From Alistipes communis (lineage in GTDB: Bacteria; Bacteroidota; Bacteroidia; Bacteroidales; Rikenellaceae), in contig NZ_AP019735.1 in assembly GCF_006542665.1 (NCBI RefSeq), forward strand, positions 806,001 to 870,000: DNA of 64,000 nucleotides, written 5' to 3'. Each line of letters opens with the position of its first letter. The first letter of the stretch is position 1. Shown one piece after another: positions 26,686-35,205 of the stretch. The notes below the pieces were generated by a model, which saw nothing but the letters and a program-made list of their open reading frames with translations, was not told where the DNA came from and ran no database searches. Both the position numbers and the translations under genes were made by a program.

Positions 26686-28641
26686 CTATTCCCGCTCGAT
26701 GCGCAAATCGTCGAACCACATCCGGCAGGAGTTCGATCCCGTCACGGCTCCCGTTCCGTCGAGCGACGTAGCGATCGTAAAGGTCGTCGCGCCCGTCGCG
26801 CCCGTCACACGAAGCGTATGGAGCGTATACTCCATATACCCTTTGGCATCGGCGCCCGTTTCGACAGGCGTACGATTCCGGAGCGTCTGCGTCTGCGTGC
26901 CGTCGTCGAAGGTTCCGTCGCCGTTGACGGTCACCACGACGGTCGTTCCCGACCCCTGATTGGGAGCCGTCTCGAACTTGCCGGTAGCCAGATTGGGCTC
27001 ATAATAAGGCGCGGCATTGAACGACAGCACGACATTCGCCGGCGCATCGACGCCGAGCGACGCCAATGTCGGCGTAGTCAACTTGCCGATCGCGGAGGCG
27101 GAACCGAATTTCAACGCACCGCAGACGGGAAAGAGACCCGTATTGTCCGCCTTGTCGGCCGACCACGCATAATCCGACCAGTGCACCGCACGATACGAAG
27201 CGTGCTGCTTCGTGCCGAACGCATCCTCCATACATCCCATCGGATGGCAGACCGACACGGGCAACGCATCCTCGACCGACTCTTCGGTATAGTCGATCGA
27301 AGCCTGCGTCCCCTTGACCTTATGCGCCCATGCGTTATCGATCGACGACCCTCCGTAACGTGCATCCTCGAAATCCTTATACAGCAACACCTTGTCGCCG
27401 AGAACGGGTGCAGCGTCGGTCGTCACGGAGATGTCGGTCCACGCGGAGTCTTCGAAGCGCGCGGCATCGGTCGAAACGGCCTGTACGCGAATCGTATACG
27501 ACGTCGCAGCCTTCAAACCTCCGAAAGCGAACCGGTTGTAGAGATAAGAGTAGATCGTTCCGTTCTTGCCTCCGTATTTGAAACTGTATTTGTCATACGA
27601 CCGCAGCACCTTGTCGCCCTCCAACAGACGGATATTGAACGTCCGCCCCTGCGTTTCATAGGTGTCCACCGACTGCTCGAACTCGGCTACGATCATGCCG
27701 TGCGTCTTGCGGAACACCTTGATCCCGGGTGCGGGAAGCTCTTCGGAGAGCGTCTCGACCGTCATGCTGCCGTCGGCTACCAATTCGTTGACATCCAACG
27801 GCATCGTATAACGCACCCCCGCTTCATAACGTTTGGAGGCCCTGACCCGCAGCGTTGCCTTCTTCGAACCGGCATAGAGCGTCACGGTCATCGGGTCCCC
27901 TTCCTCGACGACGGGATTGACCAGCAGCCAGCCGGAGACCGGTTTTTCCAGCACGGGCTTGTCGGAAAACGAAAGCGTCGATTCCGCACTTGCCGACACC
28001 GGCGTAAGCGCCGCCTCCGGATCGGTCAGATCGGCAGTAAAATCACCCGACAGATCGCGGTTGTCCACCGCAAGAACGATCCGGTCGAGCGGCTGGCCGA
28101 ACAACTCGCTGCCCGTCAGATCATCGACCGTAAAAGCCAGCAGAGACAACTTGTTGCGAAGCGAAAAACGCTTCTGCGCGGCATCGTAGGAACCGATCTT
28201 GAAATCATTGGCGCCGATCGATGCCGTCGTACTGTTTTGTGTCTGTTCCGCGTCGACGGTCACGGCCAGCGTCGCGGTCGACGTTCCCGCGTCGGCCGAA
28301 TAGGGATAATAGACGTACTGCGGGACAGCTCCCTTCGAGAGCGCCCCCTCGAAGCGTCCCACCGACTCTCCGGCTCCTTCCGAAAGCAGGAACGAAACGT
28401 TGGCATCGCCCTTGTCCGAAAATACGCCCAACCGATCCTGATTCTCCCACAGCACTTTCAGGCCGTCGTCGCCGAGTACCGTACGCGACCCCTGCTGCAA
28501 CTCCGCCGTGAGCCGGATCGTCGTCTCCGGGCGCTGCAACTCCGAACTTCCGTCGTTCGTACAACCGGCCATCACTCCCGCAAGGGCCAGCAAACACATC
28601 ATTTCACGTATCATTTCCTTATCTGTTTTTTTACGATTCAT
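26686..28641 (-). CDS. fimbrillin-like lipoprotein with FN3 and shared C-terminal module (locus 2)
   Basis: A 651-residue lipoprotein (Cys27 in VMAGC; later Met codons could also start it). The first ~270 residues resemble fimbrillin/Mfa-type domains (YVYYPYSADAG, LSLLAFTVDDLTGSELF). A fibronectin-III-like domain follows (FNIRLLEGDKVLR to SVTTDAAP), then a ~230-residue module beginning LLYKDFEDARYGGSSIDNAW and ending CRMWFDDLRIERE. The neighbouring lipoprotein shares the last two parts. It is the last gene of locus 2. Most likely a surface binding or adhesion protein; the ligand is unknown. Confidence 0.75.
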   Translation of the reverse strand: MNRKKTDKEMIREMMCLLALAGVMAGCTNDGSSELQRPETTIRLTAELQQGSRTVLGDDGLKVLWENQDRLGVFSDKGDANVSFLLSEGAGESVGRFEGALSKGAVPQYVYYPYSADAGTSTATLAVTVDAEQTQNSTTASIGANDFKIGSYDAAQKRFSLRNKLSLLAFTVDDLTGSELFGQPLDRIVLAVDNRDLSGDFTADLTDPEAALTPVSASAESTLSFSDKPVLEKPVSGWLLVNPVVEEGDPMTVTLYAGSKKATLRVRASKRYEAGVRYTMPLDVNELVADGSMTVETLSEELPAPGIKVFRKTHGMIVAEFEQSVDTYETQGRTFNIRLLEGDKVLRSYDKYSFKYGGKNGTIYSYLYNRFAFGGLKAATSYTIRVQAVSTDAARFEDSAWTDISVTTDAAPVLGDKVLLYKDFEDARYGGSSIDNAWAHKVKGTQASIDYTEESVEDALPVSVCHPMGCMEDAFGTKQHASYRAVHWSDYAWSADKADNTGLFPVCGALKFGSASAIGKLTTPTLASLGVDAPANVVLSFNAAPYYEPNLATGKFETAPNQGSGTTVVVTVNGDGTFDDGTQTQTLRNRTPVETGADAKGYMEYTLHTLRVTGATGATTFTIATSLDGTGAVTGSNSCRMWFDDLRIERE

Positions 28642-28656
28642 ACTTTGATTTTATTT

Positions 28657-31074
28657 TCAGAAACCGTCGCCTCCGTTGCCGTAATCGCCGCCCGAAGCCG
28701 AGCCGCCCGGAGTGCCGCCCGTATCAAACCCGTCGCCGCCGTCGCCATAGGATCCCCCTCCGGCCGAACCGCCCGAGGAGGCGGAACCCTCCGTATCGAA
28801 TCCGTCCCCGCCGTCGCCGTAATCGCCGCCCGAACCCGAGCCCGACGATCCTTCGCTCTGACCGCCGTCGTCGCGCACGATCATCAGATCATCGAACCAC
28901 ATGCGATAGTAGCCTTTCTGCGCAACGGTCGAGATGGAGACGCGAGTATGCGAATCGGCACCCTTGATCCGCACCGAATGCTCCGTCCACGAATAATGTC
29001 CGTTGCCCTGGGCATCGGTCTGATCGGGGGTGAGATTGGTGAGCGTCATCTCGGTCGAACCGTTCTCGAACGTACCTGCACCCGCCCAGATCGAGATATT
29101 GAAGGTCGCGCCGCAGAGAATATAGGGGGAAACCATCAGATTACCCGTGGTCAGATTCGGTTCGGTGTAGGGACAAGCCTTGAACGAGACGACGATATCC
29201 GAAACTCCGCTCAGACCGTACTGCCCCAGCGCCGGCGTGGTCATACGGCCGTAGGCCGAACCGCTGCCGAACTTCACGGCCCCGCAGATCAGGAACAGTC
29301 CCGTATTCGACTTTCTGGCGATATCTTTTTCACCGATATCGCTCCAATCCCAGCCGCTCCAATATTTGCGACGATACTGTTCGGGCAGTTTGGCCGTATT
29401 GAAACTGTCCTCCATACAACGAATCGGGTAGACCACATAGAGTTCGATGCTCTCCTCGGCATCGTAATCCAGATCGAGCTGATTGCCCGACGGGTGCTGC
29501 CCCCACGCCACATCGATGGCGCTGCCGCCGAACCACGCCTCTTCGAAATCCTTGTAAAGCAGGCAACCGATCGGCAACTGCGGCCGCGGATCGGTCGTCG
29601 CCTCGCAGCAGACCCAATTCGAATCCCTGTATTGCTCGGAATCCGAAACATACTGCACATAGAATCTGTAATCGGTCGAGGGCTGCAATCCGCCGAACGC
29701 CTGCCGGTTGTAGACGTAAGAGAGGTTGTAGGTAGCGTTGCTGGCGTAATTCACCCGACTCTGCTGACGGACGACCACGCTGTCGCGGTCGACCAACACG
29801 AAATTGTAGCGGCGGCCGTAGGTCGTCGTATACGGATCCTTCGTCCACTCGAAGACCAGCATCCCGTGCGTCTTGCGCAGCAGACGCACCTCGGGATCGG
29901 GCAACAGCCCGACGGTCGTCGCCTCCAACTCGGCGGCCTCCGACGCACTGTAAATCGTCCCTTCGGCAGGTACGGCACGCACCGAGAAACGATAGGTCGT
30001 ACCCATCTCCAACCCCTCGACGGCGGCCGTCGTCAGCGGCGTCGACCCTTCGGCCACCCGCACGCCCTGTTTCGTATACAGTTCGTAATCGTAGCTCTTG
30101 GCGTTGCGCACGGCATCCCACGAGAAGGTGAGCGACCGTTCGGCGATCGCGCATTCGAGCCCCTCCGGTGCAGCCAGCTCCCCGCCCAGTTCGAGCAATT
30201 CTCCCTCGGCTTCCTCTCCCTCGACGAGTGCCGGATCGTCGATCCGCACGCCATCGGCCCCGGTCGAGAGCCGGAACCAGAGCTGCGTCACGTCTTCGGC
30301 AATGTAGAAAGCGGTCATCGGACAACTCCACCCTGCCTCCGGCGCGACCGCGAACGGCACGTCGATCCATTGCGTCGCATTGCGGCTGGCCTGCAACCGC
30401 ACGCTTCCGGCCGCTTCGGCCGAAGGCAGATAGAACCCCGTCGAGAAGCGCAGATCGAGCGCACCCTTCACATCGACCGGTCCCAGCGTAAAGAATCCGC
30501 CCGCAGCCAGGACGATATTCCCGCCGCCGCTCGCACCTTCGTATCCCGTCGAAGGAGCGTCGGCGGCCACCGTCGCCCGTTCGGCCCCGTAGACCGTTTC
30601 GAGCGCACCGCAGCCCGCGATGCGGAAATCCTCGTAATCGGAGGGTGCGACGGCCTCGTCGGCACCGGCGCCGAACGAATCTTCATAGTAGCGCAAGCGG
30701 GAGCCGGCGCCCTCCTGACGCACCTCGACCTCTTGCGTCGTACCGTCGCCGCAGCCGATCCGCAGCACGGCCGTCCGGGCCGGGCCGTCGTTGGCCTCCA
30801 CGCTCAACGTCACCGTACAGCTCCCCGAAGCAGCCGAAGGATCGGTCCGCACCCACGCGGCGGAGGACTCCGCGAACACGCGCCAGTAACCGTCGGACTC
30901 GACCTCGATCGACGGGATGCGGCCGTCGGCGGTCAGTCCGTTCTTTCCGACCTCGACCCTCGCGGCGCTGACCTGCAACAGGCTCACCGCATCGCCGCCG
31001 TCGGCACACCCCGCCAGCAAGGAGACAACTCCCCAAAGCGGGATGAGAATAGATAGAAATGGATTATTTTTCAT
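28657..31074 (-). CDS. multidomain lipoprotein with Gly/Asp-rich tail, paralogue of its neighbour (locus 2)
   Basis: An 805-residue lipoprotein (Cys23 in LLAGC). It has a BACON-like domain (about 30-122, ending VEVRQEG), a beta-sandwich region, two fibronectin-III-like domains, and then the ~235-residue module shared with the downstream protein, beginning LLYKDFEEAWFGGSAIDVAW and ending MWFDDLMIVRDD. After it comes a ~58-residue low-complexity tail with three copies of YGDGGDGF or a close variant. The tail is absent from the paralogue. It probably lies on the surface and binds the locus substrate; 15-base gaps on both sides show it is in the operon. Confidence 0.75.
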   Translation of the reverse strand: MKNNPFLSILIPLWGVVSLLAGCADGGDAVSLLQVSAARVEVGKNGLTADGRIPSIEVESDGYWRVFAESSAAWVRTDPSAASGSCTVTLSVEANDGPARTAVLRIGCGDGTTQEVEVRQEGAGSRLRYYEDSFGAGADEAVAPSDYEDFRIAGCGALETVYGAERATVAADAPSTGYEGASGGGNIVLAAGGFFTLGPVDVKGALDLRFSTGFYLPSAEAAGSVRLQASRNATQWIDVPFAVAPEAGWSCPMTAFYIAEDVTQLWFRLSTGADGVRIDDPALVEGEEAEGELLELGGELAAPEGLECAIAERSLTFSWDAVRNAKSYDYELYTKQGVRVAEGSTPLTTAAVEGLEMGTTYRFSVRAVPAEGTIYSASEAAELEATTVGLLPDPEVRLLRKTHGMLVFEWTKDPYTTTYGRRYNFVLVDRDSVVVRQQSRVNYASNATYNLSYVYNRQAFGGLQPSTDYRFYVQYVSDSEQYRDSNWVCCEATTDPRPQLPIGCLLYKDFEEAWFGGSAIDVAWGQHPSGNQLDLDYDAEESIELYVVYPIRCMEDSFNTAKLPEQYRRKYWSGWDWSDIGEKDIARKSNTGLFLICGAVKFGSGSAYGRMTTPALGQYGLSGVSDIVVSFKACPYTEPNLTTGNLMVSPYILCGATFNISIWAGAGTFENGSTEMTLTNLTPDQTDAQGNGHYSWTEHSVRIKGADSHTRVSISTVAQKGYYRMWFDDLMIVRDDGGQSEGSSGSGSGGDYGDGGDGFDTEGSASSGGSAGGGSYGDGGDGFDTGGTPGGSASGGDYGNGGDGF
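28660..28834 (-). repeat. in-frame Gly/Asp-rich tandem repeats at the C-terminus
   Basis: Three imperfect ~20-residue units, each containing YG(D/N)GGDGF, separated by Ser/Gly/Thr spacers, end the lipoprotein. The DNA is repetitive enough (GTCGCCGCCGT-type blocks) to change copy number by slippage without changing frame. Confidence 0.7.
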
Positions 31075-31089
31075 CGTCTCTTCGCTTTA

Positions 31090-33042
31090 TCAGTTCATAT
31101 CCGCAGTAAACTCCTTGGGACGGCGCATCGTCTCCTCGTAACGGCGGCCGAAACGGTCGGTCGCCTCGACATGCAACGATGTGCGCGGCGACGAAGCCAC
31201 GACACGGAACATGTGCGAGTGACGCAGCGACTCCCAGTCGTTGACTGGATCGAGCCCGTTCAGAATCCGCGCATAGTCCAGACAGATCGTATGCAGCGGA
31301 TCACGATGCCACACCCGTTCGACGGGCAACTCGCGGCCGTTCTCCGTCACGCGGAGCGTCCACTGCGAATCCCAGTTCCAGACATTGATGAAGACCGTAT
31401 TGTCGGCCACGTCGAAATAGTCGTCGCCCGCACCGTCGTCCGCACGCCGCGGCCATTGCGAGAGAATCTCGATCACGGCCGGCGTGTAGAATTCACGCAC
31501 CTTGTTCATGTCGTAGGTGCGGAACTGCTTGTCGCGATCCTGACCGACACCCTTGTAGTACCAGTTCAGCTCGCGGCCATCGGCCTCGTAAACGGCGTAA
31601 CCGGCCGGCGACCCGTCCTTGCAAACCCCGACGCCCGACAGTTTGCCGGCCCACCACCACGTCTCGCAGACGGCGGCGACATTGTGTTCGAAAATCGCTC
31701 CCCGCTCCATATTGGCATTGTAATGGGTATGTCCCGTCAGAAAGTGGACGTCCGAGAATCCTTTGAAACAATCGAACAACTCCTGCGTTTTCCCCGCGGG
31801 ATTGAAACTCTCCCTATTCTCGAACGCCGCGTTGTAGTTGTTCATCGCCGGACAGTGCATCCCCACGACCACGGGCTGCGACTTGTCGCGCAAGGCCGCC
31901 AGATCGTCGCGCAGCCATGCCAGTTGCTGGTCGGTCACATAGGAGTGGTAGTTGCGTTTGCCCATCGAACCTTCGGTGCCGCCCGTATTGATGTAAACCG
32001 TGTTGTCGAGCATGACGTAGTGCACTTCGCCCACGTCGAACGAGTAATAGGTCGGACCCAACGCCTTGCGGTAGGCCGCTTCGGCGGCGAAATCACCGGC
32101 GAAATAGGGATCGTTGTCGTGGTTGCCCATCGTGTGGTAGATCGGCACGGGATACCCCTGCATCGTGGTGCGGTAGTTGCTCAGGCTGTAAAGATTGGAG
32201 TACCAGAACTCGTCCCACGTCATGTCGCCCAACACCATCAGATAGGTAGGCACGCTCTGTGCCGAAGCGAAGGCCGTCGTCTCGGCGATAAACCCCTCGG
32301 CGAACTGCCGGAGGTCGCCCGTCGCCGTGGGACGGTTGGCCAGATGAAGGTCGGCGGCCACGATCATCACATGGCGCGACTGATCGACGCGGCGCAACTC
32401 GAAATCGTGCTGCTCGCAGACATCCGCCGCCTCCGCGAGCGGCGCCCAGAAAGCCGGAGCGGTCGTGTCGGTGCTCTCGGCCTCGTAACCCGACGGCAAC
32501 GAGACGAACACATACCCCTGCCGCTTGTCGGACGCGAGCCAATAGTAACCGTCGGCATCGGTCACGGCGGTCTCGAAACCATCCGACACGCGCACGCCGG
32601 CCACAGGTTCCAATCCGCAGTAGACGACGCCCTTGATCGTCGCCCCTTCGCGGTCGGGAATCCGTGTCGGATCGAGCGTTATGCGCAGGTTCACTCGCGC
32701 CAGACGTTGCGATGCCGCCCCTCGCACCAGTGTCAGGTCGTAACCGCCCGAAGCCATGCCGGCCGGAACGGTCGTGCAGGCAAAGCTCTCGGAGACTTGT
32801 GCGAGCGGACTTTCGAAGCTGCCGGTTCCGCTCTCGAAACGGACGACATCGCCTTCGGCGAACCCCGTTCCCAGCATCGTCAATGTCTGACCGGCGTGAA
32901 CCGGCAGCGGCGACGCAATCCAGAACCCCGTAACCAAACGCCCGTCGTCGGACAGAGCCTCCTGCACGGGATCGTCCGTGCAGGCAACCGCGCCCAAGAG
33001 GACGAAGAGGCAGCAAAGGGCAATTTTATAACAGCGTTTCAT
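31090..33042 (-). CDS. surface metallophosphoesterase lipoprotein, intact (locus 2)
   Basis: A 650-residue lipoprotein (Cys21 in GAVACTDD). An IPT/TIG-like strand region is followed by a carboxypeptidase-regulatory-like domain (about 132-195), then the calcineurin-type phosphoesterase with metal ligands in DLH (Asp231, His233), GD (Asp273), GNHD (Asn307, His308), GMH (His396) and GHTH (His438, His440). The C-terminal domain ends in a strand-rich region. It is clearly related to the locus 1 enzyme along its length but has no poly-G tract and is intact. It probably removes phosphate from the substrate before import. The exact substrate is unknown. Confidence 0.9.
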   Translation of the reverse strand: MKRCYKIALCCLFVLLGAVACTDDPVQEALSDDGRLVTGFWIASPLPVHAGQTLTMLGTGFAEGDVVRFESGTGSFESPLAQVSESFACTTVPAGMASGGYDLTLVRGAASQRLARVNLRITLDPTRIPDREGATIKGVVYCGLEPVAGVRVSDGFETAVTDADGYYWLASDKRQGYVFVSLPSGYEAESTDTTAPAFWAPLAEAADVCEQHDFELRRVDQSRHVMIVAADLHLANRPTATGDLRQFAEGFIAETTAFASAQSVPTYLMVLGDMTWDEFWYSNLYSLSNYRTTMQGYPVPIYHTMGNHDNDPYFAGDFAAEAAYRKALGPTYYSFDVGEVHYVMLDNTVYINTGGTEGSMGKRNYHSYVTDQQLAWLRDDLAALRDKSQPVVVGMHCPAMNNYNAAFENRESFNPAGKTQELFDCFKGFSDVHFLTGHTHYNANMERGAIFEHNVAAVCETWWWAGKLSGVGVCKDGSPAGYAVYEADGRELNWYYKGVGQDRDKQFRTYDMNKVREFYTPAVIEILSQWPRRADDGAGDDYFDVADNTVFINVWNWDSQWTLRVTENGRELPVERVWHRDPLHTICLDYARILNGLDPVNDWESLRHSHMFRVVASSPRTSLHVEATDRFGRRYEETMRRPKEFTADMN

Positions 33043-33058
33043 AATCGGTTCTCATTGT

Positions 33059-33685
33059 TTAGTTGTTCGACTGTTTCACGGCGAGCGACACTTCGCACGC
33101 CGTTCCGGGAATGTAGAGCCGCACCGCGCCCTCGCGCGATGCACCCGTGTCGTTGACCGCGCAAACGACATTCAACCGGGTGGCGGTACGTTCGCCCAGC
33201 GAGAGCCATGCCTCGTCCTCCGGCGACACCTCGGCACGCCATTCGGCGTTGCAGGTCACCAACACGTCGAACGAAGCAGCAGACGCCGCCACCTGTTTTT
33301 CGGTAAAATTCGTCGCAATCGCAGGCGCGGGCGCCTGCTGCCGCACTTCGAGCGTGCGCATCAGTTCGCCGCCGGCATAGATCTCCAAATGGTCGTAGCG
33401 CAACTCGGCACGGTCGTTCTCGTCGACGGTCACCGAGAAACGCCCGTCGAAATCGCCCTCGGCGGGCCACACGTCGATCCACTCGTCGCCGTAACGGCAA
33501 CGAATCGACCATTCGGGGACATTCGAGTAGAGCAGAAAAGTTTGCGAACCTCCTTCGGTCGTAAATTCGAGCGATTCGAGCGCCGGTTCGAACGTCAAAC
33601 GCGCCCCTTCGGACGACTCGTCGTCGCAGGCGGACGTCAGCACGCAAAGGCCGGCGGCAAGGAGCAAATAGTGTATCGTCTTCAT
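33059..33685 (-). CDS. double-BACON lipoprotein (locus 2)
   Basis: A 208-residue lipoprotein (Cys20 in VLTSACDDE) made of two BACON-type domains: about 28-115 (ending LEVRQQ) and 120-207 (ending LAVKQSNN). BACON domains are common spacers or mucin/glycan-contact domains on Bacteroidota surface proteins. ATG 33685 gives the signal peptide; the longer upstream reading overlaps susD. It is separated from susD by 4 bases and from the phosphoesterase by 16, so it is translated from the same message. Confidence 0.85.
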   Translation of the reverse strand: MKTIHYLLLAAGLCVLTSACDDESSEGARLTFEPALESLEFTTEGGSQTFLLYSNVPEWSIRCRYGDEWIDVWPAEGDFDGRFSVTVDENDRAELRYDHLEIYAGGELMRTLEVRQQAPAPAIATNFTEKQVAASAASFDVLVTCNAEWRAEVSPEDEAWLSLGERTATRLNVVCAVNDTGASREGAVRLYIPGTACEVSLAVKQSNN

Positions 33686-33689
33686 CGTT

Positions 33690-35201
33690 TCAAGGTTTTT
33701 GGGATTGTCGCGCCGCCTGCAAACTCCACCACACGGGCGTGCGCATGTTGTCGCCGCCGCCGGGCCACGACTCGGCCAGACGCGCGACTGCCTGTGCATA
33801 ATTCACCGGGTTGGTCGTGGAGGTGTTGACCGGATATTCGAAACGCGTGGGCAGAATATGGTCGTTGCTCGTCGCCGACCCGATCGTCAGCTCCGGATAT
33901 CCGGTGCGGCGATACTCGTTCCACGCCTCCATACCGCACCAGAACAGGGCGATGTATTTCTGTTCGATGATACAGCGCAACGTCCCGTCGTAGGCGACAT
34001 TTTGCAGATAGGCCTCGATCACGCTTTCGGGCAACTCGGCGCCCGACGTATCGACGCCGTGCCAGTAACCGATCGAAGCGCGGATCGCCGCTTCGTAATA
34101 CTCCTCGGCCCCGACGCCCGCAATCACGCCGCGCTGCGCGGCTTCCGCAAGCAGAAAAAGCACTTCGTCGTAGCGCATCACCGAAAAAGGCGACGTACTC
34201 TGCGCCAGCACCTCCCAGTTGAGATTGGCCACGTTCTCGGTCGTAGTCGTCTCGTCGACCGGTTCGCCGCTCGGATAGCCGCCCCATGCGTCGCCGCGGC
34301 GCACGAAATAGATCGACAGCCGCGGATCGCCGATGGCAGCCATGCGGTCTACGAACGATGCGGAGGCCCGACGGCCGTAGGTGGTGAAATTCTCGTAGGT
34401 GGTATTCTTGAAATAGTTGACGAAAGGCACGACACCCGTATAGAAGAGCGTGGCATTATCGTCATTGCTCTCGAACAGCGGATAGAGCGTCGGCTGCGAA
34501 ACGAGCGAACGGATACGTTCCGATATGCCCAACTCCCCGTCGCGGTTGATGCAGCGCATCAGCAGCCGCAGGTGCAGCGAATTGGTGAACCGCTTCCATT
34601 TGGCCATGTCGCCGCCGTAAAGCAGGTCGCGCGAAGGCGATTTGAGCGATTTCGAAACATCGTAGAGGCTGTTGGCCAACTCCAAATCCTCGTAGAGCCG
34701 TTCGTAAATCGACCGCTGCGTATCGAACAGCGGCTGGGCGAGGCCGTCGCGTCCCTGAAACGCCTCCGTAAAGGGGACGTCGCCGAAACCGTCGGTGCAG
34801 TGCGCCATGCAGAAGGCGCGCATCGTCAGCGCGATGGCCTGGCAGTTGACGTCGTTCTGTTCCAACGCCAGGCGATACATGTGGTCGGCCGTGGCCGCCC
34901 ACTGGAACTGCGTGGCCCAGTGGTCGGAGGGAACGCCGTTCGAAATCACGTAACGATGGAAGGCATTGAGCGACGAACCCGACACCGTGTACTGGATCAG
35001 TTCTCCGTTGATGTACCACGTGCGGTGGAGCAGGCATTCGAACTCCTTGAACACCAGATTCTCCAACAGGCTTTCGGGGCCTATCTCCCACATTTCCATC
35101 TGATTGGGATTGGTGTTGTACTCCTCGAACGAAGCCGTACAGCCCATCCCCAGAAACGCCATGCAGCACGCCGCATAGCATTTGAATCGTATCGTTTTCA
35201 T
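33690..35201 (-). CDS. SusD-like nutrient-binding lipoprotein (locus 2)
   Basis: A 503-residue lipoprotein (Cys21 in LGMGCTASFEEYNTNPN). It belongs to the SusD/RagB-like group seen with RagA-type transporters, recognisable from the N-terminal EEYNTNPN, the central AFCMAHCTDGFGDVPFTEAF and the C-terminal IIEQKYIALFWCGMEAWNEYRRTGYP. It lies 4 bases from the susC stop. It forms the lid of the SusC transporter. The family differs from the locus 1 SusD. Confidence 0.92.
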   Translation of the reverse strand: MKTIRFKCYAACCMAFLGMGCTASFEEYNTNPNQMEMWEIGPESLLENLVFKEFECLLHRTWYINGELIQYTVSGSSLNAFHRYVISNGVPSDHWATQFQWAATADHMYRLALEQNDVNCQAIALTMRAFCMAHCTDGFGDVPFTEAFQGRDGLAQPLFDTQRSIYERLYEDLELANSLYDVSKSLKSPSRDLLYGGDMAKWKRFTNSLHLRLLMRCINRDGELGISERIRSLVSQPTLYPLFESNDDNATLFYTGVVPFVNYFKNTTYENFTTYGRRASASFVDRMAAIGDPRLSIYFVRRGDAWGGYPSGEPVDETTTTENVANLNWEVLAQSTSPFSVMRYDEVLFLLAEAAQRGVIAGVGAEEYYEAAIRASIGYWHGVDTSGAELPESVIEAYLQNVAYDGTLRCIIEQKYIALFWCGMEAWNEYRRTGYPELTIGSATSNDHILPTRFEYPVNTSTTNPVNYAQAVARLAESWPGGGDNMRTPVWWSLQAARQSQKP

Positions 35202-35205
35202 CGCG

